Assembly: GCF_000744835.1 (NCBI RefSeq)
Contig: NZ_JQMS01000001.1
Span: 744,001-808,000, forward strand
Length of the DNA stretch: 64,000 nt
DNA from: Flavobacterium sp. 83
GTDB lineage: Bacteria; Bacteroidota; Bacteroidia; Flavobacteriales; Flavobacteriaceae
Direction of reading: 5' to 3'
The position numbers and the translations under genes are program-made. The notes beneath the pieces are model-generated. The model was not told where the DNA came from, did no database searches, and saw only the letters and a list, made by a program, of their open reading frames with translations. The stretch's first letter is position 1, and each line of letters starts with the position of its first letter. Below are positions 45,825-53,677 of the stretch, in pieces.

Positions 45825-46880
45825 CTATTCTTTAAAAGCATCCAAAGCTGTTGATGGTTTTCCGTTAGATTGCCAAGTACTCAGGGAATAACCGCTCCAA
45901 CTTTTTTCTCCTTCTGGTTCCCAATAAATTACGCCCAATCCTTTGTTATTTGGTACAGCTTTGACCGCTTTGATTGTTGCCGCTAGCATTTCATACGTAT
46001 TTTGCACTTTGTCATATTCTCCCCCTACCTCGACTATCATCACTTCTTTATCATATCGAGAAGCCATATCTTTAAGATTATTCTCTAAATCAACAATCGT
46101 TTCCGTATAATCTTTTTTAATCCAAAAAGGATAATAGGATAGTCCTATAACATCATATTTTACATTATTTGCTTTAGCATTATCAAAAAACCATCTGAAT
46201 TTTGCATTGTCATTTCCTTCGTCTAAATGAACAATTACTTTAATTTTAGGATCAATAGCTTTTGTTGCTTCATAGCCTTTGTTAAGTAATTGTGCTAATT
46301 GTAACCAATTTTTTGTACTCCCTTCTGGCCATAGCATTCCACCAGGAATTTCATTTCCAACTTGTACCCACTCAGGCGTAACTCCAACTTTTTTTAACGC
46401 ACTTAAAACATCAAAAGTATGATTGTAAACATCCGTCAACAATTCTGAAAAACTATGGTTTTCCCAAGCTTTTGGCTTAAATTGTTTTCCTGGATCTGCC
46501 CATGAGTCGCTATAATGAAAATCAATCATGATGCGCATTCCCATTTTTTGAGCCCGCAAAGCCATGACTACAGTTTCTTCCTTGCTGCAATGTCCACTGG
46601 CTTTATCGTCATTTGGATTTACCCAAACACGAAGCCGAATTGTATTTATTCCTCTGTCTTTCAACAATTGCAAGCAGTCCTTTTGGGTACCGTCAACATC
46701 ATAGAATTTATATCCTGTAGTCTCCATTTGAGGCAACCAACCTACGTCAGCACCTTTTGCAAAAGTAGAAACGGTAGGCGGCAACATTGGATTTTGATCT
46801 GCAGGTATTTGTGAATTACAGGAAGTAAAAAACAATCCTATAATTGCTATGCAATAAAATTGATCTTTAATGTTTTTCAC
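45825..46880 (-). CDS. GH53 endo-beta-1,4-galactanase lipoprotein
   Basis: The frame begins with GTG at 46880, immediately after the galM stop, and no ATG precedes the lipobox (FFTSCNSQ, Cys about 21). The GTG start is therefore needed for a complete signal; length is 351. GH53 features are KGADVGWLPQMETTGYKFYD, INTIRLRVWVNPNDDKASGHCSKEE, the acid/base in VQVGNEIPGGMLWPEG, and the nucleophile region VMIVEVGGEYD. The product should sit on the outer membrane and cleave pectic type I galactan. The codon before GTG is the TAA of galM in the same frame, which is unusual. Confidence 0.92.
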   Translation of the reverse strand: MKNIKDQFYCIAIIGLFFTSCNSQIPADQNPMLPPTVSTFAKGADVGWLPQMETTGYKFYDVDGTQKDCLQLLKDRGINTIRLRVWVNPNDDKASGHCSKEETVVMALRAQKMGMRIMIDFHYSDSWADPGKQFKPKAWENHSFSELLTDVYNHTFDVLSALKKVGVTPEWVQVGNEIPGGMLWPEGSTKNWLQLAQLLNKGYEATKAIDPKIKVIVHLDEGNDNAKFRWFFDNAKANNVKYDVIGLSYYPFWIKKDYTETIVDLENNLKDMASRYDKEVMIVEVGGEYDKVQNTYEMLAATIKAVKAVPNNKGLGVIYWEPEGEKSWSGYSLSTWQSNGKPSTALDAFKE

Positions 46881-47906
46881 TTAAAATGATTGAAATTTAT
46901 AAATAGTTTTATGATGATAGAGATCCCCTTTTCTCAAAATGGAACTTGGAAAATGTTCGTGATTAGGCGCATCCGGAAAATTTTGGGTTTCAAAACAAAT
47001 TCCGCTCAAAGCATGGTAATCGACATTTTCTTTTCCTTTTATCTTATTAAAACAATTGCCTCCTACATAAATATGAACACCTGATTGGTTCGTATAAACC
47101 GTCATTTTCAGATTATTCTTTTTATTAAAAAGTGAAGCTGAAAATTCATTTTCTTTTTCTAAAACAAATGTGGTATCAATTTTTGAAGGACATTTTTTTG
47201 GCTGACTAAAATCAAAAGAAGAATCAGCCGTATTTAAAAACTTTCCTGTTGGAATATTTTCATTTGTTGTCTCTACTATTTTTTCAGAATTGATAATCAA
47301 CTCTTGTTCTAGTATATCTGAATTATGACCATCAAGATTAAAATAACTGTGATGCGTCAAATTCACAATTGTATCCTCAGTGGTATTTGCTTTGTATTCA
47401 ATAATTAATTCATTTTCATAAGATAAAGTATAAGTTAACTCAACTGTTAAATCTCCAGGATAATTCTCTTCATTATTTGGACTGAAATACGACAACGTTA
47501 CAGATGGATTTTTACCTTCTTTAACATTTTTAATCTTCCAAATTTTCTGGCTGAAGCTGGCGATTCCTCCATGTAATGAATTATTATTATTGTTTTTATT
47601 CAATTGATTTTTTTTTTCGTTCAAACTAAAAACACCATCCTTTATCCTTCCTGCAAACCGTCCAATTGTTGCTCCAAGATAAGGGGCACTTTCTAAATTA
47701 AAGGATTCCATATAGTCTTCTAAAGTCTCAAATCCCAAAACTACATCCACAATTTTTCCATTTTCCAATGGCATTTTCAATGATGTAATGGTAGCGCCAT
47801 AATTAATAACACATAATTGCATTCCATTTTTGTTAGTCAATTCACAAGAATCGACAATCTCACCTCCAGGCATTAAACCAAATGATTCCATTATATAATT
47901 AGACAT
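46881..47906 (-). CDS. galM: Aldose 1-epimerase (mutarotase)
   Basis: The longer frame begins with TTG, but MSNYIMESFGLMPGGE at 47906 is the first ATG (341 residues). Conserved residues include GATIGRFAGRIKDG, the catalytic histidine in NLTHHSYFNLDGHN, and the glutamate in GICFETQNFPDAPNHEHFPSS. It converts beta- to alpha-galactose for galK. It is the first gene of the galactan operon, behind a TAnnTTTG promoter. No signal peptide is seen, so it is cytoplasmic. Confidence 0.95.
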   Translation of the reverse strand: MSNYIMESFGLMPGGEIVDSCELTNKNGMQLCVINYGATITSLKMPLENGKIVDVVLGFETLEDYMESFNLESAPYLGATIGRFAGRIKDGVFSLNEKKNQLNKNNNNNSLHGGIASFSQKIWKIKNVKEGKNPSVTLSYFSPNNEENYPGDLTVELTYTLSYENELIIEYKANTTEDTIVNLTHHSYFNLDGHNSDILEQELIINSEKIVETTNENIPTGKFLNTADSSFDFSQPKKCPSKIDTTFVLEKENEFSASLFNKKNNLKMTVYTNQSGVHIYVGGNCFNKIKGKENVDYHALSGICFETQNFPDAPNHEHFPSSILRKGDLYHHKTIYKFQSF

Positions 47907-47957
47907 AAAATAGGATATGTGTTTTATTTTTATTACTTTATTGTGAAATATTAAATT

Positions 47958-47965
47958 CAAAATTA
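47958..47965 (-). promoter_or_regulatory. Promoter -7 box of the galM operon
   Basis: The minus strand reads TAATTTTG, a full TAnnTTTG match, 52 bases before the galM ATG. The direct repeat at 47987-48003 lies just upstream, at about -30 to -40. Confidence 0.5.
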
Positions 47966-47986
47966 CACGATTAATTCACTTTAGCA

Positions 47987-48003
47987 TACCAGTACCTACC
48001 AGT
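47987..48003 (+). promoter_or_regulatory. Tandem TACCAGT repeat, candidate GntR operator
   Basis: TACCAGT occurs at 47987-47993 and again at 47997-48003, exactly 10 bases (one helical turn) apart. It sits in the middle of the short region between galM and the divergent GntR gene, so a bound regulator could affect both promoters. No other copy was found in the non-coding DNA of the window. Confidence 0.4.
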
Positions 48004-48033
48004 TTTTTGTATATTGCATTAAAATTTTTATTT

Positions 48034-49032
48034 ATGAAAATTATTTCGATTCAAAACAATCTTGGAGTTCCAAAATATAAGCAGATAATACTGTCCGTTG
48101 AAAAGGCAATAGAAGAAGAAAAACTAAAAAAAGGAGACCGACTTCCTTCTGTAAATAAAGTTTGTTTGACCTCATCATTATCACGTGACACTGTACTTCA
48201 GGCCTACGATGAATTGAAAAAGAGAGGCATTGTTTACGCTATTCCTGGCAAAGGTTATTACATTAAAAGTGTTGAAATCACCATAAAACAAAGGATTTTT
48301 TTGCTTTTTGATGAGTTAAACATTTTCAAAGAAGACACCTATAATTCATTTGTGAAAAATATTGGAAAAAATGCACAGGTAGATATTTTTTTCCATTATT
48401 TTAATGAGCAAGTTTTTAAAAAACTAATAAATGACAATAATGGGAATTATACAAAATACATTATAATGCCAACCAACATAATCAATGTTGCTGAATTTAT
48501 AAAAACCCTACCAGTAAATGAAGTTTTCATACTAGATCAGACTAATATTGAACTAGAATCCTATCCCGCAATTTATCAGAATCACAAAAAAGACATCTTT
48601 GATGGCTTATGCAAAGGAAAATCCAGGCTAAATAAATACAAAAAACTCATTATGATTTTTCCTGGATTTAGAGAACCGCCGGGAATGAAAGAAGGTTTTT
48701 TGGATTTTTGCAACGACTATTCATTTAATTACGAAGTAATTACTGAGTTTGCCGACAGAGAAATAAGCATCGGTGAAGTATACATCATCCCAAACGACCG
48801 AGATTTAGTTCGTGTCATTGAAAAATCAAAGCTTCAAAACTTACTATTAGGCAGTGATTTTGGCATTATTTCCTATAACGAAACTCCTCTAAAAAAAGTA
48901 GTTGCAAATGGAATTACAACAATTTCAACGAATTTTGAGGCCATGGGAAAAATTATGGCTCAGATGATTCTACAAGGAAAAAAAGAACAAATAGAAAACA
49001 AGTGCGCCCTAATTATTAGAAATTCTTTATAA
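48034..49032 (+). CDS. GntR-family regulator with periplasmic-binding-protein-like sensor domain
   Basis: The ATG at 48034 is used instead of the upstream TTG (332 residues). The N-terminal GntR winged helix covers about 1-75 (KYKQIILSVEKAIEEEKLKKGDRLPSVNKVC and SRDTVLQAYDELKKRGIVYAIPGKGYYI). The remaining 250 residues resemble a LacI-type sugar-binding domain (VFILDQTN, KLIMIFPGF, GIISYNETPLKKVVANGITTISTNFEAMGKIMAQMIL). It is divergent from the galM-GH53-GH2-galKT operon, so it probably senses galactose and controls that operon. Confidence 0.92.
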   Translation: MKIISIQNNLGVPKYKQIILSVEKAIEEEKLKKGDRLPSVNKVCLTSSLSRDTVLQAYDELKKRGIVYAIPGKGYYIKSVEITIKQRIFLLFDELNIFKEDTYNSFVKNIGKNAQVDIFFHYFNEQVFKKLINDNNGNYTKYIIMPTNIINVAEFIKTLPVNEVFILDQTNIELESYPAIYQNHKKDIFDGLCKGKSRLNKYKKLIMIFPGFREPPGMKEGFLDFCNDYSFNYEVITEFADREISIGEVYIIPNDRDLVRVIEKSKLQNLLLGSDFGIISYNETPLKKVVANGITTISTNFEAMGKIMAQMILQGKKEQIENKCALIIRNSL

Positions 49033-49146
49033 AAACAATTCTCTTATTTATACCTATAATTTTAAAAAAATAGGGATCTCATTTTTTATTGGCAAAGAAA
49101 ATGTGATTCCAATTTTATAAAAGCAAGAAAAATAATTTATTTGTTA

Positions 49147-49192
49147 TTGTAAAATAAATTTATATATATTTGCAAATGTATTTTTTACACTT
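49147..49192 (+). promoter_or_regulatory. tkt promoter with 19-bp dyad operator
   Basis: TATATTTG at 49165-49172 is a full -7 match, with TTG at 49141-49143 twenty-one bases upstream. The operator AAATGTA-TTTTT-TACACTT occupies 49174-49192, so it covers the transcription start, a position that fits repression. The leader would be about 255 nt. The remaining part of 49033-49438 is AT-rich with nothing recognised. Confidence 0.6.
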
Positions 49193-49438
49193 ATTATTAA
49201 TTTCTACGTTATTCTCTCAAAAACAGCCTTTTATTTGATTGATTAAAAACATTAGAAAAAAATAATTAAATACAGTAATCCGTTTTTAAAACTATTAGCT
49301 TATTGAATTTTGAACAACTACTTCAAAAAAGACCATTTGAAATGGATTTAGAAAATTTAAAGTTTCTATGTTGAAACACCTATACTACAAACGAACTATA
49401 TACTATTCCTATTTACATCAAATTATTACAAATTAATT

Positions 49439-51478
49439 ATGAATAAAAAAATTGACCAATTAGCAGCCGATAATATAAGAGCACTTGCCATTTCAATGGT
49501 AGAAAAAGCAAACTCTGGACATCCGGGAGGTGCTATGGGAGGTGCTGATTTTATGCACATTTTGTACACTGAATATGTAGATTTTGATCCTACAGAAATG
49601 GATTGGAAATTTAGAGATCGTTTCTTTATGGATGCGGGGCATTTATCAGCATTAATGTATTCGCAATATTATTTATTGGGAAATTATAAAAAAGAAGACC
49701 TTCAAAATTTTAGACAATGGGGATCAGTTACACCAGGTCATCCAGAAGTAGATGTGCTCAGAGGAATTGAAAACACATCAGGCCCTCTTGGTCAAGGACA
49801 TGCTATGGGAGTGGGAGCCGCAATTGCAGCAAAATTTTTAGAGGCAAGATTCAAAGGACTTTTCAATCACAAAATATATGGTTTTATAACTGATGGCGGT
49901 GTGCAGGAAGAAATTTCTCAGGGAGCTGGGAGAATCGCTGGGCATTTAGGATTAAATAATTTTATCATGTTTTATGATTCTAATGATGTGCAACTTTCTT
50001 CTATGACAGATGAAGTTACCTCAGAAGATACAGCCATGAAATATGAAGCTTGGGGATGGAATGTAATAACCATCGATGGCCACGACCATGAACAAATTAG
50101 AAAAGCGTTGAATGAAGCTCATGCAGAATCTGATAAACCGACGCTAATAATTGGAAAAACAATTATGGGAAAAGGGTGTGTTACCGCAACAGGCGCCATG
50201 TATGAAGGAGAATGTGAATTGCACGGAAAGCCTATTGGTGACACCAAAGCAGATTACGTAAAAACGCTTATTAATTTGAATGCAAATCCTGAAAATCCGT
50301 TTGCAATCTTTGAAGAAGTAGAAACGCATTATGCAAAAATACTGGCTATAAAAGCAGAAAAATCAGCGTATAAAAAAATTCAAATAACAAGCTGGAGAAA
50401 AGAAAATCCCGAATTATCTGAAAAGATGGATTTATTTTTATCAGGAAAACTACCTGAATTAGATCTAAGCAGTGTTATCCAAAAACCAAATGCAGCCACT
50501 AGAGATGCATCATCTGCTGTATTGGCCTATTTAGCCGAAAACGTGGAAAACATGATTGTTTCATCAGCAGATTTGTCGAATAGTGACAAAACAGACGGGT
50601 TCCTGAAAAAATCCTCTGTTTTACAAAAAAATGATTTTAGCGGAGCCTTTTTACAAGCGGGTGTTGCGGAATTGACCATGACTTCAATAGCTAATGGAAT
50701 TGCACTTCATGGTGGTGTTATTCCTGTAGTAGCTACGTTTTTTGTGTTTTCTGATTATATGAAACCTGCCATTCGATTAGCAGCTATTCAAGAACTTCCG
50801 GTAAAATATGTTTGGACACACGACTCTTTCCGAGTAGGTGAAGATGGACCAACACACCAACCTATTGAACAGGAAGCACAAATTCGTTTGATGGAAAAAA
50901 TAAAAAACCATTCAGGAAATCAAAGTTTACTAGCATTGCGCCCAGCAGATGCTATTGAAACTTCAGTAGCTTGGGATATGGCATTAAAAAATACCAAAAC
51001 TCCAACAGGTTTAATTCTTTCGAGACAAAACATCAAAGACATTCCAGCACAAGGAACTTCAAGGTATGAAGAAGCAACTGAAGCAACAAAAGGAGGTTAT
51101 TTAGTTAAATCAACACAAAATCCTGATATCACTTTAATTGCAAATGGATCAGAAGTGGCAACACTTTTAGAAGCCGCAGTTATATTGGAAAAATCTAAAA
51201 ATCTAAAAATAAACGTAGCCTCAATTATATCCGAAGGTTTATTCAAAGAACAATCAAAATCATACCAAGAAAGCATCATTCCGAAAGGGAAATTGGTTTT
51301 TGGTCTTACAGCAGGACTTCCCGTAAACCTTGAAGGGTTGATTGGAGACAGTGGAAAAGTAATAGGATTGGACCATTTTGGCTATTCAGCTCCGGCAAGC
51401 GTACTAGACGAAAAATTTGGATTTACAAGTGAACATGCTTGTGCTGCAATCCTAAAATATATTGAAGAAAATAAATAA
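49439..51478 (+). CDS. tkt: Transketolase
   Basis: This 679-residue thiamine-diphosphate enzyme transfers two-carbon units in the pentose phosphate pathway. The N-terminal domain has [20 protein letters not shown] and [16 protein letters not shown]. The TPP/magnesium segment follows ([17 protein letters not shown]). The pyrimidine domain has [22 protein letters not shown] with the catalytic glutamate. The C-terminal domain is complete. It is followed after 23 bases by transaldolase and preceded by a pentose-type operator, so it is probably the induced, pentose-dedicated copy rather than the housekeeping one. Confidence 0.97.
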   Translation: MNKKIDQLAADNIRALAISMVEKANSGHPGGAMGGADFMHILYTEYVDFDPTEMDWKFRDRFFMDAGHLSALMYSQYYLLGNYKKEDLQNFRQWGSVTPGHPEVDVLRGIENTSGPLGQGHAMGVGAAIAAKFLEARFKGLFNHKIYGFITDGGVQEEISQGAGRIAGHLGLNNFIMFYDSNDVQLSSMTDEVTSEDTAMKYEAWGWNVITIDGHDHEQIRKALNEAHAESDKPTLIIGKTIMGKGCVTATGAMYEGECELHGKPIGDTKADYVKTLINLNANPENPFAIFEEVETHYAKILAIKAEKSAYKKIQITSWRKENPELSEKMDLFLSGKLPELDLSSVIQKPNAATRDASSAVLAYLAENVENMIVSSADLSNSDKTDGFLKKSSVLQKNDFSGAFLQAGVAELTMTSIANGIALHGGVIPVVATFFVFSDYMKPAIRLAAIQELPVKYVWTHDSFRVGEDGPTHQPIEQEAQIRLMEKIKNHSGNQSLLALRPADAIETSVAWDMALKNTKTPTGLILSRQNIKDIPAQGTSRYEEATEATKGGYLVKSTQNPDITLIANGSEVATLLEAAVILEKSKNLKINVASIISEGLFKEQSKSYQESIIPKGKLVFGLTAGLPVNLEGLIGDSGKVIGLDHFGYSAPASVLDEKFGFTSEHACAAILKYIEENK

Positions 51479-51501
51479 TCAAAAAACTAAATAATAAAGA
51501 A

Positions 51502-52158
51502 ATGAAATTTTTTATCGATACCGCAAATTTGAAAGACATAAAAGAAGCCAATGATCTAGGAATTCTAGACGGTGTAACCACTAACCCATCGCTAATGGCG
51601 AAGGAAGGAATTACGGGAGCTGAAAATATCATAGCACATTACGTGAAAATATGTGAATTGGTAGATGGCGATGTTAGTGCCGAAGTAATTTCGACTGATT
51701 TAGCAGGAATGATTACCGAAGGAGAACGATTAGCGGCTTTGCACCCACAAATTGTAGTAAAAATTCCAATGATTAAAGATGGTATAAAAGCAATAAAATA
51801 TTTTTCTAATAAAGGAATCAGAACTAATTGTACTTTAGTATTTTCAGCCGGTCAAGCCTTACTTGCTGCCAAAGCCGGCGCGACGTATGTGTCTCCTTTT
51901 ATTGGAAGATTAGACGATATTTCAACAGATGGAATGGCATTAATTGCCGAAATCAAATTGATTTACGATAATTACGGATATGAAACACAAATTTTAGCCG
52001 CTTCAGTACGTCACGTCATGCATATTTTGAATTGTGCAAAAATTGGTGCCGATGTAATCACTGGGCCATTAAGCGCCATTGAAGGTTTACTAAAACACCC
52101 CCTAACAGATAGTGGTCTAGCTACATTCTTAGCAGATTATAACAAAGGGAATAGCTAA
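51502..52158 (+). CDS. tal: Transaldolase (short, TalC/fructose-6-phosphate aldolase-like)
   Basis: This 218-residue protein belongs to the short subfamily of transaldolases. [33 protein letters not shown] is at the N-terminus. The Schiff-base lysine is in [10 protein letters not shown], followed by [18 protein letters not shown] and [10 protein letters not shown]. It works with the preceding transketolase on pentose phosphates. Short members can be true transaldolases or FSA-type aldolases; the tkt partner favours transaldolase. Confidence 0.93.
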   Translation: MKFFIDTANLKDIKEANDLGILDGVTTNPSLMAKEGITGAENIIAHYVKICELVDGDVSAEVISTDLAGMITEGERLAALHPQIVVKIPMIKDGIKAIKYFSNKGIRTNCTLVFSAGQALLAAKAGATYVSPFIGRLDDISTDGMALIAEIKLIYDNYGYETQILAASVRHVMHILNCAKIGADVITGPLSAIEGLLKHPLTDSGLATFLADYNKGNS

Positions 52159-52296
52159 TACCAAAATTTAGAATTACATAATTTTAGCCATTTTATAATT
52201 GTAGTAATTCTTATTTATAAGAAATAATCTGAGATCTTGAAATTGTAGTAAATCAAAGAAAACAGGTTATTTCTTTTTAATTTTAATTAGCTCTAT

Positions 52297-52333
52297 AAAA
52301 AAAGGAAGTCTCATTTAAGAGGCTTCCTTTTTT
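52297..52333 (+). terminator. Bidirectional terminator between tal and the NUDIX regulator
   Basis: AAGGAAGTCTC (52302-52312) pairs with GAGGCTTCCTT (52319-52329) with one G-U pair and a 6-base loop. It is flanked by an A-run and a T-run, which suits both convergent genes. Confidence 0.85.
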
Positions 52334-52358
52334 GTGTTAAGTTAACAGGCAAAACAAT

Positions 52359-53048
52359 TTATAAATTCAATACAAAATTATCCAACAATTTGGCATCATA
52401 TTTTTCTTTGTCAAAGGTATATAGGTATGATCCTTTTCTCGAGGACATCATGTCTTTTTCTTCTAATTTTATCAAAATATCTAACGAATTGATTTTACTG
52501 ATAAAATTTCTTTTATCCAGCTCTTTACTTAAAATAGCTTCATATAATTCTAATAATTGACGCATTGTAAATTTTTCTGGCAAAAGCTCAAATCCAACAG
52601 GTTTGATTGAAGTTCTATAACGCAATCTTCTAATGGCATGTTCTACCATAGAATCATGGTCAAAGATTAATTTAGGAGCCTGAGCAACACTAAACCATTG
52701 TGCATGATAGTTTTGAGTCAATTCTTTGTTGTGATTCTCAATATTAATTAATGCATAATAAGCCACCGAAATAGTTCTTTCGACAGGGTCACGATTTATT
52801 TCACTATAAGCATATAGTTGTTCCATATAGATATCCTGAAGACCCGTATACCGATCAAGAATTCTAATTGCAGCAGTATCTAATACTTCTTCTTTTTTAA
52901 GAAAGCCTCCTATCAAGGACCATTTTCCTTTTTCGGGTTCAAAATCCCTTTTAATCAAAAGTATTTTTAAACCTTCCTCATCAAAACCAAAAATGATACA
53001 ATCTACCGCCAATAAAACTTTATCAGCAGAACTATAACTATTAAGCAT
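52359..53048 (-). CDS. NUDIX-family transcriptional regulator (AraR/NrtR-type)
   Basis: This 229-residue protein has an N-terminal Nudix domain (about 10-145) and a C-terminal winged helix (about 155-229; FTMRQLLELYEAILSKELDKRNF). The Nudix box GGFLKKEEVLDTAAIRILDR keeps G, one E and R, but the REUxEE glutamates are replaced (I, R, Y). It should therefore bind but not hydrolyse its ligand. This is the pattern of the Bacteroidota arabinose regulator AraR. It is divergent from the arabinan PUL and has a dyad operator in its own promoter, so autoregulation is likely. The gene name is withheld because the effector is inferred. Confidence 0.88.
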   Translation of the reverse strand: MLNSYSSADKVLLAVDCIIFGFDEEGLKILLIKRDFEPEKGKWSLIGGFLKKEEVLDTAAIRILDRYTGLQDIYMEQLYAYSEINRDPVERTISVAYYALINIENHNKELTQNYHAQWFSVAQAPKLIFDHDSMVEHAIRRLRYRTSIKPVGFELLPEKFTMRQLLELYEAILSKELDKRNFISKINSLDILIKLEEKDMMSSRKGSYLYTFDKEKYDAKLLDNFVLNL

Positions 53049-53101
53049 ACTACTTTTTTAGGGTAAATATATAAACTTCCTTATAGGTTTCATAATTTTA
53101 T

Positions 53102-53120
53102 TAATGTGCATTTAACATTT
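53102..53120 (-). promoter_or_regulatory. 19-bp dyad in the NUDIX regulator promoter
   Basis: On the minus strand it reads AAATGTT-AAATG-CACATTA, preceded by ATTTAC as at the susC sites. It lies 54 bases before the regulator start, consistent with autoregulation. The right arm is one base off the best sites. Confidence 0.45.
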
Positions 53121-53535
53121 GTAAATTTTTAAAAAAAATAAAAATCTCCATTAGGATAAATTAATCGATTAGCCACTTCATTTGAAAGAAGTCACTAACC
53201 TATTTCAAAGTGCTATTTTAGTGTATAATTAAAAAATATAACGTGTTGAATTTCAAATTTATTGATTTACAAAACAACTTTTCAATCGATTGAGAAGAAA
53301 AAAGATTCCTTATCAGGTCACAATTTGGCTTTTTTTCTAAAAAAACAAACTTTAAACAAGACTTTTTTTGCAATATCACCCTGATTTATAGTTAAAAAAG
53401 AGACTATTTCTATTTTTTTTAAAATAATTAACACAAGCTGTTTTTTGTAGAAAAACTTGTTTTTTCACTAAAAGTGTAGATTTTAAATAAATTAATTGTG
53501 AAAACAGAAACTTTTTTTACAAAACCACAATATTT

Positions 53536-53554
53536 AAATGTAATTTTTACACTT
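53536..53554 (+). promoter_or_regulatory. 19-bp dyad, distal site before the arabinan susC
   Basis: AAATGTA-ATTTT-TACACTT carries both best half-sites. It lies 99 bases upstream of the promoter-proximal site, about 9.5 helical turns, which would allow looping. A further half-site, AAGTGTA, lies near 53471. Apart from these sites the 53049-53677 region is AT-rich and gene-free. Confidence 0.55.
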
Positions 53555-53601
53555 AAATTACAAGATGTCTTTTTTTAAGGAGTTTTTTTTATCAGATTAA
53601 T

Positions 53602-53653
53602 TTGTTTTTATAGTTTTTTTTTAATTAAATTTACAAATGTAAAATACACACTT
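53602..53653 (+). promoter_or_regulatory. Arabinan susC promoter with proximal 19-bp operator
   Basis: TTG at 53602-53604 and TAAATTTA at 53626-53633 (one base off TAnnTTTG) form the promoter with a 21-base spacer. AAATGTA-AAATA-CACACTT at 53635-53653 begins two bases after the -7 box. The tkt promoter has exactly the same spacing. The leader is short, about 38 nt. Confidence 0.6.
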
Positions 53654-53677
53654 ATAATTTAACCAAAACAAAACAGA

